Shown here: piece by piece, positions 38,622 to 51,198 of the stretch | Numbering within the stretch: the stretch's first letter is position 1 | How the letters are laid out: the number at the start of each line of letters is the position of its first letter | From: Styela clava | Taxonomy: Eukaryota > Chordata > Ascidiacea > Stolidobranchia > Styelidae | Direction of reading: 5' to 3' | Assembly: GCF_964204865.1 (NCBI RefSeq) | Contig: NC_135255.1 | Span: 7,221,135-7,285,134, forward strand | Length of the DNA: 64,000 nt | Position numbers and translations under genes: made by a program | The notes under the pieces: generated by a model | The model's input: only the letters and a program-made list of their open reading frames with translations | Databases searched by the model: none | What the model was told of the DNA's origin: nothing

Positions 38622-40926
38622 GTGTACTGAAAAATTTAGTTTCGCTGTTTCGAAAATGAATGGAAAGAGAAGCGACAAATGCAAATCAGAACTAAACGCT
38701 TATTATTAATCTATTCAAACTTAGAAAACTTTATGTGAACGACTGACTTATATCTAATCTACATATCTTTTCTTTTTCATTACAATTATTTTTCTATTTT
38801 TATATTCCTTGTTCCCTTGCTTGAATAACTCTATCGCCCACATATTGTTAGGTCTTTCAATCTTCTGATGTTTTTCGCAATCAAAATATAGATATATTTT
38901 TAAAAGATGTCGTCTGTAATATGTAACATTTGCATAGTTTATCAGTCAAACATCATGTTACTGTTTGATTATAAGAGCTCGATCTGATGCAGGTACTGTT
39001 GTCAATTAGTAAAGAAGGTAGGTTTCGTTTGGTAATTCAAGGTTATAAAATATTTTCCAGTTCTATTATCTGGTTGAATACAACCACGAAGTTGTCTGAA
39101 ATGGATGAAATGCAGAAATATAAACATAAAACTGATTTTTTTATAGGGTTTATTCAACTTTGGTCACCAATAGCAGGTCTCCATTAATAACTTGAACCCA
39201 ATCTTTGGGAATATTGTACGCATTCAGGTATGATTTCGTATCCTCTTTTTTGAATTGAATCGAATTATGATATTCCACGTCGAAATTCATAAATTTAATG
39301 TTATTGATTGTATAATAATTAAACGACTGTTCTTATATTTATAATAAAATGTATGAACTTGTTTAATAATCATCTTCTAATTGACAAACATAATTAATTA
39401 GTGTGAAGCGTGTCCGCAACAAAAATAACTATCAGGTGCAATTCCAGACATCCGACGTTCAGCGCCAAACCTCCGTCATATATGGAAGCCGGCGGCAACC
39501 GCAGGAGACTATCCCGCAGAGCGAAATGAAATGCGAGCTATGATATCGAATACAACCACGAAGTTGTCTGAAATAGGTGGAATGCAGAAACTTGAGCATA
39601 ACACTGATTTTTCAATGGGTTTATGCAACTTTGGCCACCAATTAACTTGAACCCAATAATTAATTGTAATGTGATTGAATCCCAGTTGTACACAATTGAT
39701 AGATGGGACAATTTATTAATGATTTTATTACTCGAAAATAACATCAACTCCTCGATAATTTATCATTGAATAACCTAATGTGAATCCAACTACAATTATT
39801 GTTTTTCATATTCACATTTACAATTTTTTATATTATGGAACCTATTTAGTGTTTGTGCCAGAATTACATATGGGAATAGCATACGCGCAACCGCGAAGTA
39901 TGGAATTATCTGTATGAGCGATAGATATATTGTATTTATAATATTATCCGCTGCCTTTAAGCATATTGAGAATGATGGAGATTTAAAAAATTTTTTGATT
40001 TTAATACATTTTTAATTATATATATATGCGCAATGAATTCAAATATAAACCATTTAAAAAAATACAAAACATTTCCCATAACTTACAACAATCCAATCTC
40101 TCTCCATTGTATTTTTCCCTCTTTCCGCAATGTGCCCAAAAGTGTGAATATATTAAATACTAATTTTCACACTTTTTTAATGTGTTGCACCTGTTATGTT
40201 GAATATAATTGCATCATTAATAGGTTTTCACACTTCAAGCAGTTCCTGATTTATAAAGCTATCTCTATTAAATCGCTCGAGTGTGTTAAGGGACTCTGGA
40301 TTTTTGTTGATGTTCAAGAGTTGAGTGGGTCATGTGAACAAGTTGTTTATCAACGACAAAAAATTTTATCGACTTTTTTATGAATATTATCATCTTTTTA
40401 TTGCCGTAAATCATAATTTTAAAGGGATAAAAAATCGAATCTTTTCTATTATTGCCATTTATAAAAATACACGAAATATACTTGCGGATATTATGCTTAG
40501 CCGTATCATAACGCCCAGCCCTAATCGTTCTTTGTAAAATGTTATGTAAATGAAAGCGCTAAGAAAACTGATCTAATTGCGACAAAACAGAAAAACCTTA
40601 TCATAAAATACAGATAGTGTATTGTTGAAAGAACCAACCGCTTTCGTCTAACGATTCACAAGATTTGACGGAGAAAGAAGGTTAAAAAGTTAATTATCTG
40701 TTTCAATTGTTATTTGATATTAAATTATCTTATCAATAAATCGTCTCATTGGAAATGTGAAATAAGAGAAGAATAAACTCAACCAAACCTAATTATACAA
40801 TATCAATAGAAACAAATAAAATGATTTAAATATGTTATTTATTAATTGATAAAATATTGATAACAGAGGTATATTTAATGTTATTAGATAAGTCAGTTAA
40901 TTTGATTTCTCGTGGATGATATCGGA
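38622..40926. other. Rearranged region downstream of A4
   Basis: Second copy of the chimeric segment seen after A2, with the same breakpoints (near 39077 and 39311) and the degenerate block at ~39430-39660. The 116-codon frame at 40033-40383 lies in upstream-type DNA and has no homologue-like motif. Its length arises from one base change relative to the copy at 30631. Confidence 0.6.
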
Positions 40927-41175
40927 ATGCATCAGTTGATACGATGCATAGGTGCAATTTCAGACATCAGTCGTTTAGCGCCCAACCTCCTTCATATATG
41001 GAAGCCGGCAACAACCGCAGGAGACTATCCCGTAGAGCGAAATGAAATGCAAGCTATGATACTGAATACAACCATGAAGTTGTCTGAAATGGATGAAATG
41101 CAGAAATATCAACATAAAACTGATTTTTTTATAGGTTTTATTCAACTTTGGTCACCAATAGCAAATCTTCATTAA
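40927..41175 (+). CDS. Chimeric 82-aa frame: type-A start fused to the GC-richer block
   Basis: The ATG at 40927 is the type-A start codon by position (GATATCGGAATG). Twelve bases later the sequence jumps to the GTTGATACGATGCAT motif of exon 1 and then into the GC-richer block, staying open through DISRLAPNLLHIWKPA and MDEMQKYQHKTDFF to TAA. The DEP domain is entirely removed. In the sister copy at 31431 the same fusion hits a stop after 13 codons. Whether it is translated is unknown. I class it as a fusion frame, not a proven gene. Confidence 0.35.
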   Translation: MHQLIRCIGAISDISRLAPNLLHIWKPATTAGDYPVERNEMQAMILNTTMKLSEMDEMQKYQHKTDFFIGFIQLWSPIANLH

Positions 41176-41332
41176 TAACTTGAACCCAATATTTGGGAAT
41201 ATTGTACGCATTCAGGTATTATTTCGTATCCTCTTTTATGAATTGAATCGAATTATGATATTCCACGTCAAAATTCATAAGTTTAATTCTATTTTTAAAT
41301 GATTATTTAATTCTAATGCATTTCTTAATCAG

Positions 41333-41834
41333 GTTGCCAAACTTCTTCAAAAATTCATCGAACAACATCTAATCGAAGATATCCACGGAAAATGGATGAA
41401 TTGAAAATTTGTTGATTCTGGAAAGCTTTACAGGTAAATATTAATTAAAGGTTAATAAAATATTATTTTTATTAGTATTAGCATAATATCTGATGTATTA
41501 AACATTAAAAAGATTTATTGAACTCTTCAAAAAATATTAATACTAATTTACACTGAGGTATTCTCATCTTTCGTCGATATATTTTAAAAACTCGTTTTTC
41601 ATTTGTCTATTAGGTTTCCCAAAGATCCTGAACTCTCTCCACTCGATAGTACTGCAAAGACACCAGATCTCTCTCATAGGAGATCCAAATCTCTCCGCTC
41701 ATACTTTGCATTAGTTTGTTACTTGTTGATTTCTGACAACTTTGAACTGTGCAATAATTCAAAACAACGTTTCACAGCTGACCACACTACGAACAAAAAA
41801 GTCAGTCAATAAATCATCATCGGTACTTCGGTAG
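41333..41834 (+). pseudogene. A5: DEP type-A pseudogene, exons 2-4
   Basis: Exon 2 (41333-41433) has the shared in-frame TGA. Exon 3 (from 41614) lacks its last bases and donor: DNA between two ATGCA-like words was deleted, leaving CATACTTTGCATTAG at ~41701-41714. Exon 4 (from 41778) ends at TAG 41832-41834. The chimeric exon 1 lies upstream, with its donor (CATTCAG/GTATT) near 41216. Confidence 0.85.
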
Positions 41835-43600
41835 AAAATATTCAACCTCAAGTTCAATGTTCGAATTCTCAACGGAAGAAAACTTTTGTGCAGTTATCAA
41901 AGGGGCGAGATTCTTTTTAACATCGTCTTCGAAAGTCCAAAATCAAAAGTGTACTGGAAAATTTAGTTTCGCTGTTTCGAAAATGAATGGAAAGAGAAGC
42001 GACAAATGCAAATCAGAACTAAACGCTTATTATTAATCTATTCAAACTTAGAAAACTTTATGTGAACGACTGACTTATATCTAATCTACATATCTTTTCT
42101 TTTTCATTACAATTATTTTTCTATTTTTATATTCCTTGTTCCCTTGCTTGAATAACTCTATCGCCCACATATTGTTAGGTCTTTCAATCTTCTGATGTTT
42201 TTCGCAATCAAAATATAGATATATTTTTAAAAGATATCGTCTGTAATATGTAAGATTTGCATAGTTTATCAGTCAAACATCATGTTACTGTTTGATTATA
42301 AGAACTCGATCTGATGCAGGTACTGTTGTCAATTAGTAAAGAAGGTAGGTTTCGATTGTTAATTCAAGGTTATAAAATATTTTCCAGTTCTATTATCTGG
42401 TTGATCTGAAGATAAATATATATCTATGCTCAGTTATGGGTGTTTTTAACAAAACATCTCCTAAATTGTAAATCTAAATTGATTGGTGGAGCGTATCCAC
42501 AATGAAATCATTTCAAATTCGTTGTTCAAAAATAGAGAAATGGTTAGCATATTCGATCGGAAATGAAATATTTCGTAATATATGGTTATGATCAAAATAT
42601 TTGAAACTTTCAATGTTGAAAAAGAAAATTTTTATATGGTAGTCCTGTGACGTATTGTTGGGATGATATGACATAAATGGTTATTAGGGGCGAAGTGGAC
42701 CTTTTTGCTGTTGCTGTTGTTGTGGTGAATTATCCAACTATTGAACAAATTTATCTGAAATTCACCCGATTTTTGAAGAAGTTGAACTACTTGAAGCTAA
42801 CACCAAGTAGGCTTATCGTTAATCCCTTATTCCGATGGCCGGTAATACACGGTTTCGAGGAGTGATCTGTCTCGATTGTTTGAAACTGTACAATCGGACA
42901 TCAAGAAATTGGAAATTGAAAAGTCTGAACCCGTTTCAGAATCATCTCATTAGGATGCGCAATCCAGTTTTAAAAGTCTTGATTCGAAGAACGGTTACAC
43001 AATTCACACAACGATGACCACACTCTAAACTAGGTACGGAAAATTAGCGGTCAAAGGTAAAGTACCGTAAAAGATTAGATTCTGCAGTTGTGAGTCGAAT
43101 CGTTTGGTATTTTATTTCACGTTGGCAATAGACGCTTGGATCATCATTGTCATAGGTCTTACATAAGACCTGGCGAACCTGGGAAAATGCGGCACCTCTA
43201 CTGGTAAGTTACGATGCTCCTCTGCGTTGTCCAGGCTATGAATTTTGAGAAAAACGTGGGTGAAATATTTCGTTTTAGCCTCCGTGTCCATATATTTTGA
43301 GCATTGCTTTCTTGTGAGCTCATCTAATGTGTTCGCCACGATTTCCCTGATCAAACTTAATTTAAACTTAATACGTATATTACAATTTCTAGTTTTCAAC
43401 CTAACCTGTAATATACTTTAACAACTCAAATTATAGATAAACTTTATATAATTGCATAAAAATTATAAAAAAGTAAATGATCAATTGCATAATAAAAAAA
43501 TAACACATAATTTGCAATAAATGAATTGTAACAAAAATAGATACAGGCATTGCGTTATTTAAAAATAAAGAGCTGGAGAATTAAAATTTTCAGGAAAAAT
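41835..43600. other. Convergent intergenic tail between A5 and B3
   Basis: It includes the plus-strand 60-codon frame at 42835-43017 (MAGNTRFRGVICLDCLK...) and an overlapping frame at 42677-42865. The minus-strand frame at 43112-43399 is longer than its homologues because of a deletion near 43193 that changes its C-terminal end. Confidence 0.45.
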
Positions 43601-44800
43601 TTATTGCGTATTTGATTGCTTAAAATTTAGAGAAAATAAATTTCTAGCAATTTTCATGACGTTGGAAGATTCCCTATCCGATGTATCTTTCGCGTTGTAG
43701 GAACTGATTGAGTATTTTTTTACCTTTGCCGGAGAATGAGTCATAAATGATTTCGATCTTGAAAGAAACTAAAAATAAAATAAAAATTGTAATTGACGTA
43801 AAAAAATGTTCACTTTGTAATTATTTTTACACATTTTCTGATAAATTAAATGTATAATAAATATTAATATTAATAATATATTTTTAATTGAAATTTGACT
43901 AAGCATCGCAGTAGCATATTTAAAAATACCATATATATCGTACTTGCTTGCGTGGATAGAAACGCGTCATAAGAATAATATTATATATACACATATCAAT
44001 AAAATATCAACAGATGACAAACCTTCGTTCTTAGTAGTGATTGGATGGAACCACTTCGATTCAAGGACATGTCTTTATTACCATTCAATTCCTTTTGTAA
44101 AGCACATTTAGAAAATCTGCAAATAGGAATAGCAAGAGTTAAACAACTCTTTCTTTCCCAAAGAAATGTCATCACAGCAAAAAAGTTCTATGGAATTTTG
44201 CATCTACCTAAAACATAGACCATACCAATATAAAATAAGTACTTTCTTAAAATAAATTGTGACACTGATGTAAAACTGACCACCTATAAATAAAACTTTC
44301 TGTTTTATATGGAATAAGGTTATATATTTACCTATACAATTTTCCCGAATCTTTGAACTCTTCCGACAACCATTTGCCATTAACATCTTCTATAATACGT
44401 TGATCCATGAATTTTTGTAGCAGTTTTTTGGCCTGGGGGTTAAATAAAAACATTTAAAACATTTTGAAAATGTTTGAAAGCTAAATCTTTAAAAATAATA
44501 CTATTCCATTGTGAAAACTCGCAATTTCTATTCTAGTTTCCGTACCTGACATCTTAACACGTTCTCATAGTTTCCTATTTCCTCTAAAATAGAATGCATT
44601 GTGGTGACAGCTGATGAACCGGTGAAACAATCTTCATAAATTTTAAGATTTTTTCGCCTCCGGCCGCAATACATTCGTGATTCGAACGAATTCACAATAA
44701 CGTTCCATATCTTTGTTGCTTTAAAAGCTTTGTTTTCTGATTTTGTGTTTTCGATGAGACAATTGTTGTAGTCTAATTCTTCTCCATTTTGATTTTCCAT
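43601..44800 (-). CDS. B3: small DEP-domain protein, type B, four exons, 205 aa (diverged copy)
   Basis: Exons 44800-44546, 44432-44332, 44116-44023 and 43768-43601, all in frame with the expected phases. It shows more substitutions against B1/B2 than they show against each other: KIWNVIVNSFESRMYCG in exon 1, FSKCALQKELNGNKD in exon 3, FLSRSKSFMTHSPAK in exon 4. The DEP signature residues and exon lengths are retained. Keeping an open frame despite divergence is the best sign in this window that type-B proteins have been maintained. It is the divergent partner of A6. Confidence 0.8.
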
Positions 44801-47012
44801 AGTTTTTCAAGCTATGCCGCTAATTTGTTCTTACTTAGCTATGCTAATAATGATAACTGACTTTCTAAACGAGTCATAAATATTAATATAATAATAATAT
44901 TCATTGATGACAGATAAATTTGTTATGATCATAATGGAACTTGATAATCAGTTACGAAAAAGAGATAAAGCGTTCATTGAACCATCACCCTTCAATAATA
45001 TATTAATTGGCATTGGATTCATAACATCAAATACCTCGCCGTAACTTTATCTTTATATTTATTTAATTAACGTCTTTGCAGGAAAAATTCTATTGGATTA
45101 TCTTTACTGGAATACTATAAACATTCACATATCTATAGCGTTTATATACGATTAAAACAAGAAAACTGAAGCACATTCACATTTGGTTCAAAGACCAAAA
45201 CGAAGTATCATCAAATCTTTTACAGTACCAGTAGTGTGACCACCAACCACAATTCAATCGCGGAAACGCCATATTGTGCCTACATATGATCTACATATCT
45301 ATGTTCTTAATTTACCTATATTTTATTTTCAATGCGTCTATGACTTATCCTACAAGAGAATATAATAATTAAACGACTGTTCTTATATTTATAATAAAAT
45401 GTATGAACTTGTTTAATAATCATCTTCTAATTGACAAACATAATTAATTAGTGTGAAGCGTGTCCGCAACAAAAATAACTATCAGGTGCAATTCCAGACA
45501 TCCGACGTTCAGCGCCAAACCTCCGTCATATATGGAAGCCGGCGGCAACCGCAGGAGACTATCCCGCAGAGCGAAATGAAATGCAAGCTATGATATCGAA
45601 TACAACCACGAAGTTGTCTGAAATAGGTGAAATGCAGAAACCTGAGCATAACACTGATTTTTTAATGGGTTTATGCAACTTTGGCCACCAATTAACTTGA
45701 ACCCAATAATTGATTGTAATGTGATTGAATCCCAGTTGTACACAATTGATAGATGGGACAATTTATTAATGATTTTATTACTCGAGAATAACATCAACTC
45801 CTCGATAATTTATCATTGAATAACCTAATGTGAATTCAACTACAATTTTGGTTGTTTTATATTCACATTTACAATTTTTTATATGATGGAGACCTACTGA
45901 AGTTTGCGCCAGAATTACATATGGGAATAGCATCTGCGCAACCGCGAAGTTTGGAATTATCTGTATGAGCGATAGATATTTTGTATTTATAATATTATCC
46001 GCTGCCTTTAAGCATATTGAGAAGGATGGAGATTCGAAACTTTTTTCGATTTTAATAAATTTTTAATTAAATATATATGCGAAATGAATTCAAATATGAA
46101 CTATTTTAAAAAATACAAAACATTACCCATAACTTACAACAATCCAATCTATTTCCGTTGTATTTTTTCCCTCTTTCCGCAATATATAGTAAATACTAAT
46201 TTTCACACTTATTTAATGTGTTACACCTGTTATGTTGAATGTAATTGCATCATTCATAGGTTTTCACACTTCAAGCACTTCCTGATTTATAAAACCATCT
46301 CTATTAAATCGCTCGAGTGTGTTAAGGGACTCTGGATTTTTGTTGATGTTCGAGAGTTGAGTGGGTCATGTGAATAAGTTGTTTATCAACGACATAAAAT
46401 TTAATCGACTTTTTCTGGATATTATATCCATTTTATTAATGTAAATTATAATGTTGAAGAACTAACAAGTTCGGACCATTTGTATTATCGCCATTTATAA
46501 AAATATTTGAAATGAACTTGTGAGTTTTGCTATACTCTATATGCATACTGTATCATAACGCCTGATCGTTGTATGAAAAAGTGAAGGTAAAAAAGCGCTA
46601 AGAAAACTGATCTGATTGCGACAAAACAGAAAAACCTAATTATAAAATACAGATGATGTATTGTTGCCACCACCAACCGCGTTCGTCAAACGATGCACAA
46701 GATTTGAACATGCAATTTACTCGGAAAAGAGGATAAAAAGTTAATTAACTGTTTTATTGTTATTTGGTATTGAATTAGCTTATCAATAAATCTTCTCATC
46801 GCAAAAGTGAGATAAGAAAAATCAGCTCAACCAAACTTAATTACACAATATCAAAAGAAACAAACTACATGATTCTTATCTGTTAGTTTTTAATTGATAA
46901 AATATTGAAAACAGAAGTATATATATTGTTATTTAGAAAGTCAGTTAGCATTAATTAACTCAGGGAAGCAAATTGAACTGACTAAATTTAATTTCTTGAG
47001 GACAATATCGAA
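44801..47012. promoter_or_regulatory. Divergent intergenic region between B3 and A6
   Basis: Diverged version of the shared upstream region. The GC-richer block at ~45480-45710 is degenerate on the plus strand. A 69-codon minus-strand frame (45588-45797) is open here and in the copies at 30037-30246 and 39538-39747, without recognisable motifs. The AT dinucleotide tract is absent. Confidence 0.4.
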
Positions 47013-48052
47013 ATGAATGCAAAATCATTCATACGACCTGATAACTATACGACCGACAATGATGCTAAAAGTACAACAAAGACGTTTAAAGCAACCTTGG
47101 TTTGGAATAATCTTGTTGATACTTTCAAGTCAAAAATGCAATGCAAGGAAATAAGAAGAAATCTCAAAATTTATGAAGAATGTTTTACGGGATCATCTGC
47201 AGTTGATACAATGCATTTCATTTTACTATCAAAGAAACAATTTGGAAATATTTTACGCATTCAGGTATGGTTTCGTATCTTCTTTCATGAATTGAATCGA
47301 ATTATAATATTCCACGTCAAAATTCATAAATTTAATTCCTTTTTTATATAATTATTTAATTCTGATACATTTCTTAATCAGGTTGCCAAACTTCTTCAAA
47401 AATTCATTGAACAACATCTAATCGAAGATGTCCATGGAAAATGGATGAATAAAAAATTTGTTGATTCCGGAAAGCTTTACAGGTAATTATTAAAGGTTAA
47501 TTAAATATTATTTTTATTAATATTAGCATAATATCTGATGTATTAAACATTAAAAAGATTTATTGACTGCTTAAAAAAATATTAATACTAATTTACACTG
47601 AGGTATTCTCATCTTTCGTCGATATATTTTTAAAACTCGTTTTTCATTTGCCTATCAGATTTCCCAAACATCCTGAACTCTCTCCACTCGAGAGTACTGC
47701 AAAGACACCAAACCTCCCTCATAGAAGATCCAAATCTCTCCGCTCATACTTTATGCAACCAAAGGTATGTATTCACGCATTAAAATGTTTAAACTTATAT
47801 TTATTTATGCATTAGATTGTTACATGTTGATTTCTGACAACTTTGAACTGTGCAATAATTCAAAACAACGTTTTACAGCTGACCACACTACGAACAAAAA
47901 AGTCAGTCAACAATTCACCATCGGTACTTCGAAAATATTCAACTTCAAGTTCAATGTTCGAATTCTCAACGGAAGAAAACTCTTGTGCAGTTATCAAAGG
48001 CACGAGATTCTTTTTATCATCGTCCTCGAAAGTCCAAAATCAAAAGTTTTGA
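47013..48052 (+). CDS. A6: small DEP-domain protein, type A, four exons, 210 aa
   Basis: Exons 47013-47264, 47382-47482, 47659-47764 and 47879-48052. All frames are open and the borders are canonical, including the CAG/GTATGG donor of intron 1, making this the best type-A model. The DEP domain is at about residues 25-120: FKAT 25-28, W31, ECFTG 56-60, AVDTMH 63-68, KFIEQHLIEDVHGKW 91-105, YRFP 117-120. DEPDC1 relatives usually have AVDWLH where this reads AVDTMH. Exon 3 has the RRSKSLRS basic cluster. Exon 4 is Ser-rich with a conserved core FEFSTEENSCAVIKG. At 210 aa it is far shorter than vertebrate DEPDC1, and no RhoGAP region is seen downstream. Confidence 0.82.
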
Positions 48053-49702
48053 GTGTACTGGAAAATTTAGTTTCGCTGTATCAAAAATGAATGGAAAGAG
48101 AGGCGACAAATGCAAATTAGAACTAAACGCTTATTATTAATCTATTCAAACTTAGAAAACTTTATGTGAACGACTGACCTATATCTAATCTACATCTCTT
48201 TTCTTTGTCATTACAATTATTTTTATATTTTTATATTCCTTGTTCCCTTGCTTGAATAACTCTACTGCCCACAAATTGTTAGGTCTTTCAATCTTTTGAT
48301 GTTTTTGCAATCAAAATATAAATATATTTTTAAAAGATATCGTCTGTAATATGTATGATTTGCATAGTTTATCAGTCAAACACCATGTTACTGTTTGATT
48401 ATAAGAACTCGATCTGATGCAGGTACTGTTGTCAATTAGTAAAGAAGGTAGGTTTCGATTGTTACTTCAAGGATTATAAAATATTTTCCAGTTCTATTAT
48501 CTGGTTGATCTGAAGATAAATATCTATCTATGCTCAGTTATGGGTGTTTTTAACAAAACATCTCATAAATTGTAAATCTAAATTAATTGGTGGAGCGTAT
48601 CCACAATTAAATCATTTCAAATTCGTTGTTCAAAAAATATAGAAATGGTTAGCCTATTCGATCGGAAATGAAATATTTCGTAATATATGGTTATGATCAA
48701 AATATTTGAAACTTTCAATGCTGAAAAAGAAAATTTTGATATGGTAGTCCTGTGACGTATTGTTGGGATGATATGATATAAATGGTTATTAGGGGCGAAG
48801 TGGACCTTTTTGCTGTTGCTGTTGTTGTGGTGAATTAACCAACTATTGAACAAATTTATCTGAAATTGACCCGATTTTTGAAGAAGTTGAACTACTTGAA
48901 GGTAACACCAAGTAGGCTTATCGTTAATCCCTTATTCCGATGGCCGGTAATCCACGGTTTCGAGGAGTGATCTGTCTCGATTGTTTGAAACTGTACAATC
49001 GGACATCAAGAAATTGGAAATTGAAAAGTCTGAACCCGTTTCAGAATCATCTCATTAGGATGCGCAATCCAGTTTTAAAAGTCCTGATTCGAAGAACGAT
49101 CACACAATTCACACAACGATGACCACACTCTAAACTAGGTACGGAAAATTAACGGTCAAAGGTAAAGTACTGTAAAAGATTAGATTCTGCAGTTGTGAGT
49201 CGAATCGTTTGGTATTTTATTTCACGTTGGCAATAGACGCTTGGATCATCATTGTCATAGGTCTTACATAGGACCTGGCGAACCTAGTAAAATGCGGTAC
49301 CATACCTCTACTGGTAAGTTACGATGCTCATCTGCGTTGTCCAGGCTATGAATTTTGAGAAAAACGTGGGTGAAATATTTCGTTTTAGCCTCCGTGTCCA
49401 TATATTTTAGCATTGCTTTCTTGTGAGCTCATCTAATGTGTTCGCCACGATTTCCCTGACCAAACTTAATTTAAACTTAATACGTATATTACAATTTCTA
49501 GTTTTCAACCTAACCTGTAATATACTTTAACAACTCAAATAATCTTTATATAATTGCATAAAAATTATAAAAAAGTAAATGATCAATTGCATGATAAAAA
49601 AATAACACATAATTTGCAATACATGAATTGTAACAAAAATAGATACAGAAATTGCATTATTTAAAAATAAAGTGCTGGAGAATTGAAATTTTCAAGAAAA
49701 AC
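48053..49702. other. Convergent intergenic tail between A6 and B4
   Basis: It carries the plus-strand 60-codon frame at 48940-49122 (MAGNPRFRGVICLDCLK...). The minus-strand counterpart of the 24184-24429 frame is broken by a one-base deletion near 49408. The 78-codon minus frame at 48617-48853 has no support. Confidence 0.45.
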
Positions 49703-50827
49703 TTATTGCGTATTTGATTGCTTAAAATTTAGAGAAAATAAAATTCTAGCAATTTTTATGACGTTGGAAGATTCCCTATCCGATGTATCTTTCGCGTTGT
49801 AGGAACTGATTGAGTATTTTTTTACCTTTGCCGGAGAATGAGCCATAATTGATTTCGATCTTGAAAGAGACTAAAAATAAAATAAAAATTGTAATTGACG
49901 TAAATAAATAAAATGACTAAGCATCGCAGTAGCATCAACAAAATACCATATATATCGTACTTGCTTGCGTGGACAAAAACGCGTCATAAGAATAATATCA
50001 GATATACACATATCAATAAAATATCAACAGATGACAAACCTTCGTTCTTAATAGTGGTTGGATGGAACCACTTCGATTCAAGGACATGTCTTTATTACCA
50101 TTCAATTCTTTTTGTAAAGCACATTTAGAAAATTTGCAAATAGGAATAGCAACGTTTATTGTGAGTTAAACAACTCTTTCTTTCCGATAGAAATGTCATT
50201 ACAGCTAAAAAGTTCTATGGAATTTTGCATCTACCTAAAACATAGACCATTACAATATAAAATAAGTACTCTCTTAAAATAAATTGTGACATTGATGGAA
50301 AACTGACCACCTATAAATAAAACTTCCTGTTTTATTTTGAATAAGGTTATATATTTACCTATATAATTTTCCCGAATCGCTGAACTCTTCCGACAACCAT
50401 TTGCCATTAACATCTTCTATAATACGTTGATCCATGAATTTCTGTAGCAGTTTTTTGGCCTGAGGGTTAAATAAAAACATTTAAAACATTTTGAAAATGT
50501 TTGAAAACTAAATCTTTAAAAATAATACTATTCCATTGTGAAAACTCGCAATTTCTTTTCTAGTTTCCGTACCTGACATCTTAACACGTTCTCATAGTTT
50601 CCTATTTCCTCTAAAATAGAATGCATTGTGGTGACAGCTGATGAACCAGTGAAACAATCTTCATAAATTTTAAGATTTTTTCGTCTCCGGCCGCAATACA
50701 TTTGTGATTCGAACGAATTCACAATAATGTTCCATATCTTTGTTGCTTTGAAAGCTCTGTTTTCTGATTTTGTGTTTTCGATGAGACAATTGTTGTAGTC
50801 TAATTCTTCTCCATTTTGATTTTCCAT
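49703..50827 (-). pseudogene. B4: DEP type-B copy with a lost splice acceptor
   Basis: Exons 50827-50573, 50459-50359, 50133-50040 and 49870-49703 are the expected lengths and open. The acceptor before exon 3 reads TTTGCAA/ATTTTC where every other B copy has CTGCAG/ATTTT-type sequence, so the AG is lost by one substitution (plus-strand C to T at 50134-50135). Skipping exon 3 (94 nt) would shift the frame. A cryptic AG is not obvious close by. The DEP domain, encoded by exons 1-2, would survive in a truncated product. Confidence 0.7.
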
Positions 50828-50962
50828 AGTTTTTCAAGCTATGCCGCTAATTTATTCTTACTTAGCTATGCTAATAATGATAACTGACTTTCTAAACGAG
50901 TCATAAATATTAATATATTAATAATAATCATTGTTGAAAGATAAATTTGTTATGATCATAAT

Positions 50963-51198
50963 CCGTTAATCCGTTATTCCGATGACAGGTAATCCACGGT
51001 TTCGAGGAGTGATCTGTCTCGATTATTTGAAACTATACAATCGGACATCAAGAAATTGGAAATTGAAAAGTCTGAACCCGTTTCAGAATCATCTTATTAG
51101 GATGCGCAATCCAGTTCTCCACGATATCCTTGATCAAACCTAATTTAAGCTTAATACGTATTGTTGTAGTCTAATTCTTCTCTATTTTGATTTTCCAT
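50963..51198 (-). pseudogene. Ghost of a collapsed unit: A-tail joined to the first codons of a type-B gene
   Basis: After the B4 upstream sequence ends at TGATCATAAT, an A-tail fragment (the CCACGGTTTCGAGGAGTG region) appears. It carries the same internal deletion seen after A7 (AATCCAGTT joined to C-CACGATATCC) and then jumps from TTAATACGTA directly to the 5' end of a type-B exon 1 (about 13 codons, start at 51198). The B upstream region then repeats to 51336 before the normal sequence continues. This is an entire tail and B gene reduced to ~235 bp. Confidence 0.75.

Larger units (their letters stand above)
31801..41309. repeat. Segmental duplication unit 2 of the DEP cluster (~9.51 kb)
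   Basis: Direct tandem copy of the preceding unit, carrying A3 pseudogene, B2, A4 and the chimeric region. A more diverged third copy follows from 41310 (A5 pseudogene, B3, A6). It departs from the pattern after about 48480, where the chimeric region is absent and the A6 tail runs on into B4. Confidence 0.85.

Noticed and set aside
40033-40383. 116-codon frame upstream of the A5 chimera
   Set aside because: It is shorter or broken in the homologous DNA at ~30530-30882 and 46084-46377, has no recognisable domain, and lies in upstream-type sequence.
42677-42865. 62-codon plus frame in the A5 tail
   Set aside because: It is open only in this copy. Homologous DNA after A1, A3, A6 and A7 has stops, and it overlaps another frame of equal merit.
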